Assembly (NCBI GenBank): GCA_002104905.1
Contig: MCFE01000165.1
Location: 83,015 to 147,014, forward strand
Direction of reading: 5' to 3'
DNA from: Basidiobolus meristosporus CBS 931.73
Lineage: Eukaryota; Basidiobolomycota; Basidiobolomycetes; Basidiobolales; Basidiobolaceae
Length of the DNA stretch: 64,000 nucleotides
Below, one piece after another: positions 1 to 11,831 of the stretch (the stretch's first letter is position 1; each line of letters begins with the position of its first letter). A program made the position numbers and the translations under genes. Below the pieces are notes generated by a model. That model was not told the DNA's origin and made no database searches. It saw nothing but the letters and a program-made list of their open reading frames with translations.

Positions 1-268
1 TGTAAGGTAGTATTTATACTTTTACATGATCTTGGCATAGCAAATATGCAAAATGTGCTTAGAAAGGTCCTAACAGCATGTGTACAAAGTCTGGAGTGGT
101 CAGGACAAATTTGAGAATTTTCATGCTCTAGGTACCTGATATTTTAGTGAAAGTATTCTAAATATATCATGGCAAAGAATTTGGTCAGTGTTCTCCAAGA
201 TTTGTAGGTATTGATCTAAGTGACTAACATAGGTGAGTATTTAGGTGGAACTACAAACTTTTACAACA
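1..268 (-). repeat. Partial 3' LTR of copia copy 1
   Basis: The sequence matches the inner and terminal part of the LTR seen complete at 11,832-12,180 and ends in the same TTACAACA terminus, followed at 269 by the same purine-tract complement (CTCCCAC). The outer part of the LTR lies beyond the window. Confidence 0.85.
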
Positions 269-3200
269 CTCCCACACAGCTAAATGTTCACACTGACTAG
301 TCCTAATTTTGACCTAACCTATTCAAGTTTGTCTTGAACTAATGGTATGGTGAATATATATACAATCATCTTATCTGTAGGACATTATACTAAGTTAAAC
401 AAGTTATTGTCTATAGCCTCACATATGAAATGATGTCTAATATCTGTGTGCTTAATTCTAGTGTGAAGCATTGGATTTCCATTTCTTTGAATACATCCTT
501 GATTACCTTAAAACTTCAATAGGCATTTTAGACATAGGCCTCAGTCTGTAAAATACTTTCTTAGCCACATTGCTTCTTGTGTAGCTTCACAGGTGGCAAT
601 ATACTTTGCCTATGTGGTAGAAAGTGCCACAGTTGGCTGCTTTCTTGAATACTATGAAAATGCTCCTTCACAGTTAAGAAATATGTATCTTGTGGTGGAT
701 CTTTTGTCTTCTAAATCTTGTCCCCAATCAGCATCAGAGTATCCTACAAGATCTGATTCTGATCTTTGATGGGTATACCTTACACATATATCAGCAGTTC
801 CCTTTAGGTATCTAAAAATCTGCTCAACTGCTTAAATATGCTCAAATCTATTGCACCAATTGTGCTGGCTGACAACTCCTACTGGATATGTAATATCTGG
901 ATATGTTCCTATCATTATATACATCAGACTGCCAATCTTATACTGATAAGGAGAGTGCAGTCTTTTAGATGGCACCAAGATCTCTAGATTTGGTTGAGTT
1001 TTGACCAAGCTAAGGTTTGTCTTCATTGGGGTAGCTGCCAGTTTACAGCCTTACATTTGGTTCTTCTCTAGTATAACTTGAATATACTTGAATTTGTTTG
1101 GGTTATAGTGTGAGACTTCCATTTCCGGGGAACTTTATCCCCAAGTATTAAATGACTTCTCTAAGATTGAACATTATGAAATCTTTGAACAGGCTGAATT
1201 TAGTCTCTCATAATGTTTCTTGGTTATTGGCAGCTGTAATATTACCATCAACATATAGAGCTAATAAAACTGAACTTGCTCCTTCTGGCTTAAAGTACAT
1301 GCTATAGTCAGCAGTACTTCTTTGGAATCTCAAAGACTTCAAATTACAATCTATCTTGCAATTCCAGGCTGCAAGTGATTGCTTGAGTCTGTATAGAGAT
1401 TGTTTATGCATGCAGACCAAATGGAGGTTGTCTTGGTCAGCAAACCCATAAGGCTGGTTCATATACCTGTCCTCAGCAAGTTCCCCATTCAAAAATGCAA
1501 TTTCTACATCTACTTAATATATAAAAAGCAAATATTTGGCTGCAATAGCCAATAAAAATATGATAGAATTAAACTTGGCTACTGGTGCAAAGGTCTTGGT
1601 AAAGTCAACTCCTTTTGTTTAAGTGCATCTTTTGGCCACAAGTCTTGCTTTATATCTTTTAACTGTATTGTCAGCCCTGTATTTTGTCTTGAAGACTTCT
1701 CTGCATCCAATTGATTTTTGGTTGAAATAGAATTTAACAAAGTCCTAAGTTTGATTTCCCATCAGGGCCTGATATTCCTTAGTCATTGCAGATCTCCAAA
1801 ACTATATCTTAGGGCTGTTGTGGGCCTCTTTTACAGTCTGGGGTTCATTAATATGGACTGAATAGTCATAGGCTAAGTTTTTACCCTCACTGGTGTAGTA
1901 GTTTAAGCTATTTCTGGTCTGATTGGAACTCTGGGCTTGTGATACTAGAATGATCTATTCTGGGATGACCCTTGGCACTGATTCAGGCCAAACCACAGTC
2001 TTAGAGCTTTCCAGAGTGAAAACTTTTATTGTGTTGCTCCAATTCATTCATGACTGCTGATGGACTTGAGATCAGGTTTGCATCATCATCTGATATCATT
2101 ATTTGTGAAAATTTCAGATTTTCATTAAAATTGTATATGTGAACCTGAGCAGCTTCTTTGCCTTGATATCATATGGACTGTTTGCTTCACTCACACCATA
2201 GTAGCCTAAAAATATGCCTTTTTCACCTTTTGGTTCAAATTATGACTGATTACTGGACAGTTCCTTGGCATATGCTGTACACCCAAATATTCTTAGATAT
2301 TGTGCACTTGGCCTATATCTATACCACGCTTCAAATGGAGTAGAGCTACAAAGTATTCTGTTACAACTCCTATTCTTCAGGTTTATAGCTGTGACAACTA
2401 ATTACACTTAAATATTATAGGATAATATTTGATCCTGAAATATAGATCTTGTCATATCAACTATTGGTCTGTTTACACATTCAGCTACTACTCTTTGCTG
2501 TGAAGCTTATGGTACATTAGTTTCTTGCTTTGTCTCATGTATCATGCAGAAGTGGATGCAGAGTTTTGAGCAATATTCTCCACCATTGTCTGATCATATT
2601 TGCTTGATTTTTTCACTAGCTTCTCCATCCATCATGGCTTTGAACTCCCTGGGCTTAGACTGAGTTTTTCCTCTCACTACATCAAGAAGAACCACATGTA
2701 TCTGCTTAACCATTAATATAAGCTTTAAATATTTCATCCTACTAAAGGATAAACTTTGCATAGGTCTGCACAGATCTAAGTCCATTTAATCTAGTATTTT
2801 TTTGGTTTTGATTTACTCAGAGCTGTTTGATAGACCTCTAGTTTGTTTCCCATATATGTGGACTCCACAGTGCCCCAAATCATCTGGGGGAGCAGTTTTT
2901 ACTCCAGATGTTAGCTGATCTTTGATCATTTTGTGTTGATAATCAAAACCGGGTCATTGTGAAATGATCTTGCTTACAGGTAGTAGGATCTTGTCTATTG
3001 CTGGTACATAGAGTATTTCTTTTAAGGTCAGTGTATGGCTTCCTTCACTGCTTCTAAGGTTTACTTGGATAGATCCTTCTGCCACTTCATCAGGTGTTCT
3101 ATTGTCACCCATGAGAACTCTCTTGATATTGGGTACAAAGTTCATGTTGGTGTGAAAGTGTTGAGATGCTTCAGAGTCAATATACCACATTGGAGAATTT

Positions 3201-3280
3201 TATTTATTGGTTACATTTAGTGCAAATATGAATAGTCTATCTGCAGCTGTTGCAGCATTTGCGTATTAAGGCATTTTCTG
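269..3280 (-). pseudogene. copia pol remnant (protease-integrase-RT-RNase H)
   Basis: Short open pieces show the pol order on the minus strand. A protease/pre-integrase piece lies at 2,954-3,190 (WYIDSEAS in place of the DSGAS active site, then MGDNRT). An integrase piece is at 2,594-2,785 and an RT piece at 1,208-1,492 (motif read as YVDGNI where the complete copy has YVDDLI). A late RT piece lies at 832-1,026. Loss of the second aspartate of the RT box and many stops make this inactive. It is part of copia copy 1. Confidence 0.85.
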
Positions 3281-3430
3281 CTAACTTTCTAGTGTTTTGA
3301 AGCACTGGCTTGATTTTTGTCCTTTCCTTTTGCAGTAGTTAAAAACCAGGTTGCTATTGCTTTTAAAAGGTCTTGGGTATCCCCTTTGTTGGTCTTGGTT
3401 GCTATCAAAGCATTTTCTTTTTCCTTGAAA
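3281..3430 (-). pseudogene. copia gag 3' fragment with zinc knuckle
   Basis: The minus-strand frame reads a C-terminal Gag piece with a CCHC-like knuckle (FNYCKRKGQKSSQC) in which the first cysteine is phenylalanine and the histidine is changed. The open frame runs on to 3,556, but the extra residues are antisense of the neighbouring plus-strand pol fragment and are not Gag. Confidence 0.75.
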
Positions 3431-3775
3431 CACAAAATTTTCATAAAAATATGACATCAGATGATGACAAAAATTAGATCTCAAGTCCACCATCAATGAG
3501 GATTGAATCAGAGCAAAGCAACAGGAACCTTTCACTCCAGAGGACCCTACAACCATAAATTAGTCCAAATCAGTGCCCTAGAATATCCCAGAAATGACCA
3601 TTCCAGTCTCACAAACTAGGAGATCCAACCAGACCTGAAATAGCTCAAATTACTGTAACAATGAGTGTCCAGACTTAGCCTAAGCCTATTTAGTCCAAAT
3701 TGATGAGCTGCAGACTGTAAAAGTGGCCAAAACAGTCCTGAGACAAAGCTTTGGAGATCTACAACAACAGAGTAT
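3431..3775 (+). mobile_element. copia pol linker fragment (integrase-RT spacer)
   Basis: This plus-strand piece matches the spacer between integrase and RT (the part around 19,730-20,075 in another copy). It ends within the codons for TEEY at the start of RT, exactly where the LTR of copy 3 begins. It is best read as the left half of an older element into which copy 3 inserted. Its left edge abuts minus-strand copy 1. Confidence 0.75.
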
Positions 3776-4138
3776 TGTTATAAAGATTTGTAATTCCACC
3801 TAAGTATTCACCTATCTTAGTCACTTGGATCTTTACCATCAAATCCTAGAAAATACTGACTAAACTCCTTGTTGGGATTTACTTGGAATGTTTTCACTAA
3901 AATACCATGTACCCAGAAAATGAAAATTCCCAAAGTCGTCCAAACAGCACCAAACTTCAGCGCCAAACTTTGCACATGTGTTCTTGAGACCATCCTTAAC
4001 CAATTCTATATGCTTGTTATGCCAAGACCATGCTAAAGTATAAATACCACTTTTTCATTCAATGAACAATTAGGTGAAAACCACATAATCTACTATTTCT
4101 CCCAAATCTCTTCCAACATCTCCAAGACACTTACAACA
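3776..4138 (+). repeat. 5' LTR of copia copy 3
   Basis: It starts TGTTATAAA and ends CTTACAACA, in inverted orientation to the LTR at 11,832-12,180 and similar along its whole length. At about 363 bases it is slightly longer than the 349-base LTRs of the complete copy. The primer-binding site expected right after it is degraded. Confidence 0.85.
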
Positions 4139-4203
4139 GAACTTTGGTTGCACCTCAGTTGCCAATTGTGTTGACCCTTACAAGCTCCTACACACTTGCT
4201 GCA

Positions 4204-4922
4204 ATGTCTACCACTGCTATTACTACACTTTTCCCTCTGCTGAAAAGTTGGATGGATCTAACTACCAGGTGTGGAAGGTGAAGATAAAAATGCTACTACA
4301 AGAAAAAGACCTTTGGAATACTGTCATGGGAGAAGAATGCTCTCCCAAAAGTGTGGGAGAGAAAGCCTTAAGATACATGAAGAAAGAACAAAGTGCCTTT
4401 AACTGCACTTGCTTAAATGTAATAGACAAATTGCTAATTCAATGCTCAAGAGCAAAATTGGGAAAGAAAGCCTGAAAGGCATTTGAGGACACCTACTAGT
4501 CTTGTTCAGCTGCTAAGAAAAAGTATCTGAGAAGAAAACTCTTTACTTCAATGATGCCGGCAGGAGAAAAAATGAAAATCCTGCAGGTGGTTGATATGGA
4601 ATCAGTGGGAGTAGAAACTACTGATGAGGATGTGATAGTAACCATCCTAAGTAGCCTGACAGACAGGTTGCAGGCCCTTGTATCAGCCTCAGAGTACAGA
4701 ACTCAAAATTTGACCTTAAAGTACCTATATGGAAGGCTCTTGGATGAAGAATTAAGAAAATCAGGTGCCAATCAGAAGGAAGAAGGGAATGCTTTAATAA
4801 GTAATAATAACCAGCAAAGAAGATACCAAAGACCTTTTAAATGCAATACCAGTCTGTTTTACAACTACTACAAAAGGAAAGGTCACACATCAGACCAGTG
4901 CTTCAAAAAGAAAGATAGTTGA
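4204..4922 (+). pseudogene. copia gag pseudogene (copy 3)
   Basis: Gag is recognisable in two frames: an N-terminal part at 4,248-4,475 (MDGSNYQVWKVKIKMLLQEK...) and a C-terminal part at 4,551-4,922. A stop after LGKKA and at least one frameshift near the start separate them from the ancestral frame. The zinc knuckle reads YNYYKRKGHTSDQC, having lost the first two cysteines of CCHC. Confidence 0.85.
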
Positions 4923-7132
4923 CAGAAAAAGCCTCAATATTGAAATGCTGCAACAAGTGAAGCTAGACTACTCTTATCTGCACTGAATACCACCACAAGC
5001 AAGGACTCTCAGACATGATACACTTACTCTGCAGCTTATCAACACTTTACACACCAAGAAGAATTTTTTACCCAATATCAAGAAATTTGAATCAAGAAAG
5101 TTTTCATGGGCAACAATAGAACACTTGATGCAGTGAGAGAAGGAGCTATCCAAGCAAACCTGAGTAGCAGTGAAGGAAGCCATGCACTGACCTTAAAGGA
5201 AGTATTCTATGTACCAGAAATAGCCAAGACCCCACTACCTCTAAGCAAAGCCACTGCAGAATGACTTCATTTCAGCTTTGACAATTCTGGATGCAGGATC
5301 ACTGATCAATATGGTGAAGTAACACTAATGCTTTGGCACATCAATATTGATTATCTGAGCAAAACAATCAAAGATCAGCTAATTTCCAAAGTAAAATTGA
5401 TCCCCCTGCTAGTTGGAGCCACTGTGAAGCCTGAAAAAGTGGAAAACAAGCCAGACAACCATTCAAGAGCTCTGCATTAGTTGAAACTAAGAAAAAAGTA
5501 GATCCAACTGACTTAGATCTGTGTGGACATAGGTAAAACTTATTCTTGGGCAGGATGAAGTATGTAATCACTTTTATTGATGATTAAACAAGATACACAG
5601 GGGTCTTCTTCATTGTGAGAGAGGAAGAGCTCTGTCTAAGCTCAGAGAGTTGAAAGCTATGGTGGAGAAAGAAACTGGTGAAAAATCAAGAAAAATGCTC
5701 TGAAAGTGGTGGAGAATATACCTGGAAACTCTTCATCCACTTCTGCAAAATTCATGAGATAATGCAAAAGACTACTGTACCATACTCCGCACAGCAAAAT
5801 GAAGTGGCAGAATATGCAAACTGATCAATAAATGATATTGCAAGATCATAATCCATGATCAAGAATTATCCTATGATTTTGGGCCAAATCAGTTGCCCCA
5901 GCTATATACCTTAAAAATGGGAGTGATTACCAAATACTTTGTGATTCAACTCCTTATGAAGCAGGGTATGGATACAGACTAAGTGCAGAACATCTCAGAA
6001 TTTATGGGTGTACAGCATATGCCAAGAAAATGCCTGGAAATCAATCAAAACTTGAGCCAAATACAGTTAAATACATGTTTTGGGCTACTGCAATGAGAGT
6101 AAGGCATACAGACTTGATAATACCAATAGCAAAAAAGCTGATCAAGTCCAGGGATGTGTTGTCTGATGAAAACTCAAAATGCTGACATATAATTACATCA
6201 AAGGATGGCAAAAATTTGATTGCAAGTCCACCAATAGTCAGGATTGAGTCAGAGCAAAACAATGTGAGCTATGCCTATTCAGTCCATATTGATGAGCCCC
6301 AGACTGTATAAGAGGCCCTAAATAGCCCTCAGACAATGCTTTGTAGATCTTCAATGACTGAGGAATATCAGGCCTGGATGGAAAATCAAACATGGGACTT
6401 AGTCAAATTACCAATCAACCTAACATCAATTGGGTGCAGATGGGTCTTTAAGGCAAAATATAAGGCTGATGTTACAATTGAAAGATACTAAGCAAGACTT
6501 GTGGCTAAAGAATACTCCAAACAAAGGTCTTGACTAAACCAAGACCTTTGTACTAGTAGCCAAGTTTAATTCCATCAGATTAATATTGGCTATTACAGTC
6601 AAATACAAGTTTTTTTTACATCAATTAGATTTAAAAACCTCACTCTTGACTAAAGGACTGAATGATGACATGTATATGGACCAGCCTGATGGGTTTGCTG
6701 ACCAAGATAGCCCCCATTTGGTCTGCAAGCTTAAAAAATCTCCCTATGGTCTGAAGCAATCAACAAGTGCCTGGAATTACATGAAAGATTCTTAGTTGGA
6801 ATCTTTGGTCTCAAAGGAATAGTGCCATCTATGGTATAAACTATTAGCCAGATAGAGCAAGTTCAGTACTATTTTGCTCTATCTAAATATGATCTTATTA
6901 TAGCTGCCAATAATCTAGCAACATCAGAAGAGACTATATTCAGCCTATCTAAGGAGTTCAAGATGTCCAATCTAGGAGAACTCAGTTACTACTTAAGGAT
7001 AAAGTTTTCCATAGACAGAAGTACCCAGACTATGACCCTGAGCCAATCCAAGTATATTCAAGATATACTAAAGAAGTACCAGATGGAAGACTGTAAACCA
7101 GCAGCTACACCAATGGAGACAAACCTTAACAC
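4923..7132 (+). pseudogene. copia pol pseudogene (copy 3)
   Basis: Protease, integrase and RT segments follow gag with many stops. Open RT pieces lie at 6,586-6,795 (MYMDQPDGFADQ) and 6,963-7,196 (MSNLGELSYYLRIKFSIDRS). The integrase-RT spacer has a deletion of roughly 150 bases near 6,268 that is also present at about 20,800. RNase H is missing. Confidence 0.85.
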
Positions 7133-8805
7133 TATGAAAAATAATTTGGTCCCATGGGTGGATCCAATCCAGATCAGCTGTCAGGATCCCATATAGAGAC
7201 TGTCATAATACCAACAGCTTGGAATTAGTGACCCTCTTAACCATCTTATTTCAGGATCATGATGGCATCCTGCTAATTTTACTACCAAATAAAGTGATAT
7301 AACTTGACAAGATTTGATTGGTGCTGTGACAATAATTGCATGGTATGTTGCAATTTTATTGTGCTCAACAACTATTTTAAATGGATACAGCTAGCCAGGA
7401 CACCCATTTGCCTTATATGGCAAGAAACTTGATGGTATTTTGATGGCCTCACAGCAGGACTCTGATGGCATTGTAATGGCAGTATGGCTGCCTACAGCTA
7501 GTTCTGTTTAATGCTACCATACCAATTTACCAAAAGGTATTTGCTTTTTCTACCTCCCCTTGTGCTATTCATATATTCCACAGACTCCTCAGGCTCTCAT
7601 TCAAGTAGGCAATTGAGAACCTCTGCAGAGCCACAAGCTGACCATTATGCCCAGGCAGATGATAATGTTGCAAATGCAGTACCCCCAGTTGAAGACCAGC
7701 AAGTGGCCATGTGAACATCACCGCCACCCATATTAGCAAGTAAGTTGTCAGCTCATACCAGAGCATTAATGAAGCAATTAGGTGCAGTGGCTGATAGGAT
7801 ACATGCATTGGCCCAGGGAAATCAGGAAATAGTCCAGAAACAGGATGAGTAGATAATATTTGTAGAGCAATCAATATTCCAGGTAGAGAAAGCAGTATCT
7901 TTGCTGCAAAGAAGGAACTTAAGTAGCTCAATGTCACAGCCAAGAATTGAGCCATTTCCCAATGTAACAGCAGGGGAACACCACAGAGTCTTTGAAGTGC
8001 AACAACAGTGCCCAAAGATAAAGCCCCCAGAAATGCCTATCACAGCATGGGAGGGAGACAATGTGGTGTTCATACCAAATCCAAAAAATCAAAAGACATA
8101 GAAGATTCTTGAAGCTGTTGAATGCAATAATGAAGAGTAGGCTAATATTCAAGAAGCCATCAGAAGTCTAGAACCCCATCACCTTAAAGCCAGCATACCC
8201 TGGGACCATCAGGAACTCAAGGCCAAGCAGAATGCACTTGACTTGTTCCATGAGCAATATCCTGGACTCAAAAGTGCAAAGAGATTTTGAGCCAGCATTG
8301 TTATGCAAAGAAAGTATCTTAAGAATAGCAGAAACTATCAAAGGCAGAAGAACAAGGGTGCTAAGGCTAAAAACCAGTGGCTTCCTCAAGAGCCTGTTAC
8401 AAGCAGAGCCAAAAGCTCCAGACCAGCATCAAAGAGATGTTGGGTAACTGGAAGAGTGCCAATTAGAGACAAGCAGGCAGACACAGATGCACCAGCATAA
8501 CATTTATCAAGGAAAAAGCATAGTACCACCCAAGAAGCACTCAGTAAAAGTAGCAGTGAAGGACCAGGCAGTGATAAAAACCAGCAGCTTTTACAGGAGC
8601 CTGTCACAACTACAGTTGAGAGCTTGATACAGGTGGAAAAGCAATGACAGGCTGCCAGGAGAGTGACAGCAAGGGACAAGCAGGCCAAAACAGATGTGTC
8701 AGAGCAGAACTTATCAAGGAGAAATTGCAGTTCATTACAAGCAGCGCTCAGACAAAGTAGCAGTGAAAGACCTGGCAGTGATAAAGGAAAAGGTAAAGGC
8801 AAAAA
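7133..8805. mobile_element. Unidentified repeat-family segment between inverted copia fragments
   Basis: This stretch is not copia. Its first about 450 bases are homologous to 56,760-57,210, and both copies start at the same point (TATGAAAAATAATTTGG). After that, plus-strand open pieces read a hydrophilic, Gln-rich, probably coiled protein (for example 7,901-8,101) interrupted by stops, then two direct repeats of 207 bases. The flanks are a plus-strand copia fragment on the left and a minus-strand copia fragment on the right. I do not recognise the family, and no terminal repeats were seen. A gag- or ORF1-like remnant of another retroelement is possible but unproven. Confidence 0.55.
8371..8784 (+). 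repeat. Two tandem copies of a 207-base unit
   Basis: AAACCAG..GCTT begins at 8,371 and again at 8,578, and each copy ends near AAGTAGCAGTGAA..CC(A/T)GGCAGTGATAAA. The copies are clearly related but diverged. Both can be read as a Lys/Ser/Gln-rich peptide. Confidence 0.75.
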
Positions 8806-11190
8806 TGTGCTTCTTTAGTATATCTTGAATATTCTTGAATTGGCTTGGGTGATAGCCATGGTACTTCTGTCCATAGAGAACTTAATCCCAAAGTAGTAAC
8901 TGAGTTCTTGTATATTGAACATCTTGAACTCCTACATAGGCTGGATTTAGTCTCTTCCAATGTTGCTAGGTTATTGACGGCTATAATAAGATCATTCACA
9001 TATAGAGCTAATAGAACTGGACTTGCTCTATTTGGCTATAGTATATACTATATTCAGCATTAATCCTTTTGAAACTCAGAGATTTCAAATAAGAATCTAT
9101 CTTGCAATTCCAGGCTCTTGGTGATTGTTTGAGACCATATAGTGACTTTATAAGCTTGCAGACCAAATGGGGGCCATCTTAGTCAGCAAATGCATCAGGC
9201 TGGTCTATATACACATTCTCATCAAGCTCCCCATTCAAAAATGCATTTTTACATCCATTTGATGAATAAAAAACTTATATTTGGCTGCAATAGCCCATAT
9301 TAATCTGATGGAATTAAACTTGGCTACTAGTACAAACGTATCAGTATAGTAAAGTCCTTTTGTTTGAGAGTATTCTTTGGCCACAAGTCTTGCATTTTAC
9401 CTTTCAATTGTACCATCAGCCCTGCATTTTCTCTTGAAGACCCATCTGCATTCAATTTATTTTTGGTTGTTTGGTAATTAGGCTAAGTCCCAAGTTTGAT
9501 TTTCCATCAGGGCCTGATATTCCTCAGTCATTGCAGATCTCCAAAACTTTGTCTGAGGACTATTTAGGGCCTCTTTTACAGTCTTAGGGTTCATCAATAT
9601 GGACTGAATAGGCATAGGCTAAGTTTGTGCCCTCATTGATATAGTACTTTGGGCAATTTCTTGTCCAATTGGATCTCCAGGCACTTGATACTGGAATTAT
9701 CACTTCTGGGATATTCCTGGGCACTGATTCTGGCTAAACCACAGTTTTTGAGTCCTCTGGAGAGAAGAATATTCATTGTTTTGCTCTTATTCAATCCTGA
9801 CAATTGGTGGACTTGAGATCAGATTTTTGTCATCATCTGATGTCATTTTTTGTGAAAATTTAAATCTTCATCAAACAACACATCCCTGGACTTGGTTAGC
9901 TTTGTTGCTTTGGCATTGTACAGTCTGTATGCATTACTCTCATTGCAGTAACCCAAAAATATGCATTTTACACTTTTTGGTTCATATTTGGACTAAGTTC
10001 CGGGCAGTTTCTTGGCATATGCTGTACACCCAAATATTCTTAAATATTCTGCACTTGGTCTATACCCATACCATGCTTCAAATGGAATAGAACCACAAAG
10101 TATTCTGCTATAACTCATATTTTTAAGATATATAGCAATGGCAATTGATTCCGCCCAAATATCATAGGATAATTTTTGATCATGGATCATAAATCTTGCC
10201 ATATAAGTTATTGATCTGTAAGCACATTCTGCTACTCCATTTTGCTGTGGAGAGTATGGTACAGTATTCTCTTGCTTTATCCTGTGAATATTGCAGAAGT
10301 GGATGAAGAGTTTTGAGGCATATTTTCCACCATTGTCAGAGTGTATTTTCTTGATTTTTTTACCAGTTTCTCTCACCACAATGGCTTTGAGCTCCCTGAG
10401 CTTAGACAGAGCTTCTTTCTTTCTCTTTATGAAGTAGACCCATGTGTATCTTGTCTAATCATCAATAAATGTGATTAAATATCTCAACCCACCTAAGGAT
10501 AAATTTTGCATAGGTTCACACAGATATAAGTGAATTAGATCTAATTTTTGGTTTGTTTTAATTAACCCAGAGCACTTGAATGGTTGTCTAGCTTGTTTCC
10601 CATATATGCAGGCTTCACTGTGCTTCAAACTAGCTGGGGGATCAGCTTTTACTCTAGAAACTAGCTGATCTTTGATCATTTTGCGCAAATAATCAAAAAT
10701 AATGTGCCCAAATCTCCTGTGCCAAAGCATTCAAGTTTCTTCATTTAAGTTACTTATATTGGCTTCCAGATATGATGGAATACAAGTCAACTTGTATGGT
10801 TACTTATCTCTGATATCCAAAGCAATACGTGCACCATTTTGATCAGTGACCTTGCATCCAGAATTGTCAAAGCTGAAACTGAGTCCTTCTGCCATGGCCT
10901 TGCTTACAGATAGTAATTTCCTGGCTATTTCTGGTACATAGAATACTTCCTTAAAGGTCAGTGTATGGCTTCCTTCACTGCTTCTTAGGCTTACCTGGAT
11001 AGTTCCTTTGCCCACTGCATCAAGTATTCTGATTGTCACCCATAAAAACTTTCTTAATTTGAATTTCTTGATATTGGGTAAAATGTTCTTTTTAGTGTGT
11101 AAAGTGCTGAGATGCTCCAGAGTAAATGTACCACATCTATGAATCCTTGCTTGTGGTCATATTAGTGCAGATATGAATAATCTATCTTAA
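8806..11190 (-). pseudogene. copia pol pseudogene (copy 5)
   Basis: From right to left there is protease/pre-integrase (10,800-11,039), the HHCC region plus start of integrase (10,455-10,730, LWHRRFGHI...CIYGKQARQPF), the integrase core (9,993-10,379, IHSDNGGKY and QNGVAE), the spacer and RT. Frames are broken by stops. The integrase aspartate and glutamate of the DDE triad remain readable in these pieces. Confidence 0.85.
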
Positions 11191-11194
11191 ATTA

Positions 11195-11831
11195 TTGCAG
11201 CATTTTCATATTCAGGCTTCTTTAGCTGATTAACTCGTTTTTTGATACACCAGTCTGATGTGTGTCCTTTCCTTTTGCAATAGTAGCAAAACAGGTTTCT
11301 GTTGCATTTGTAGGGTCCTGGGTACCTCCTTTGTTGGTTATCATTCCATATTAAAGCATTTTCTTCTTCCTTCTTATTTGCACTTGATTTCTTAATTCTT
11401 CATCCTGAAGCCTTCCATATATGTATTTTAAGGTCAAATCTTCAGTTCTGGACTCTAGGGCTGATACAAGGCCCTGAAGCTTGTCTTTCAGGCTATTCAG
11501 GATGGTATCTAGCACATCCTCATCAGTAATTGCTATGCCCACAAATTCCATTTCATCTGCCAGCAGGGTAATTCTGTTAATTTTATTTTTCATATCTATG
11601 CCTGGCTGCATCTTTGTAGTAAAGATTTTTTTTCTCAGATACATTTTCTTGGCAGCTGAACATAACTGGTGGGTGTCTTCTAATGCCTTCCAGTCATTCT
11701 TTGCTGGTTTGCTCTTGAGCATTGAATTAGCAGTTTGTCTTTAATGTTAAGGCAATTGTAGTTAAAGGCACTTTGTTCTTTTTTCTGGTACTTCAAGGCT
11801 TCCTCTCCCATGTTTTTAGGAGGGCATTCTT
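11195..11831 (-). pseudogene. copia gag, 3' part (copy 5)
   Basis: The open piece at 11,351-11,722 reads the Gag core (KMYLRKKIFTTKMQPG..., TDEDVLDTILNSL). The rest of gag up to 11,831 is present and is cut by the insertion of copy 6. The missing N-terminal codons are at 16,516-16,677. Confidence 0.85.
11827..11831 (+). repeat. Target-site duplication TTCTT, left copy
   Basis: Five bases TTCTT directly precede the LTR terminus TGTTG at 11,832. The same five bases directly follow the other LTR at 16,516-16,520. A five-base duplication is normal for Ty1/copia integration. Confidence 0.85.

Larger units (their letters stand above)
1..3430 (-). mobile_element. Degenerate Ty1/copia retrotransposon (copy 1), cut by window edge
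   Basis: Reading on the minus strand, the order is gag 3' end, protease, integrase, reverse transcriptase, RNase H, then a 3' LTR, which is the copia order. All frames are broken by stops and small indels. The 3' LTR continues past the left window edge. At about 3,430 homology stops in gag and plus-strand copia sequence begins, so the 5' half of gag, the primer site and the 5' LTR are missing. Homology was judged by eye against the complete copy at 11,832-16,515. The right boundary is good to about ten bases. Confidence 0.85.
3776..7132 (+). mobile_element. Ty1/copia retrotransposon (copy 3), 3' truncated
   Basis: A 5' LTR is followed by gag, protease, integrase and RT remnants on the plus strand, all with stops. 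Homology ends at about 7,132 between RT and RNase H, where the unrelated repeat family at 7,133 starts, so RNase H and the 3' LTR are absent. The region from about 5,730 shares many private lesions with 20,256-21,676. Confidence 0.85.

Noticed and set aside
3421..3556. Novel N-terminal extension of the minus-strand Gag frame
   Set aside because: The added residues are antisense of the adjacent plus-strand pol linker, created by the junction of two elements.
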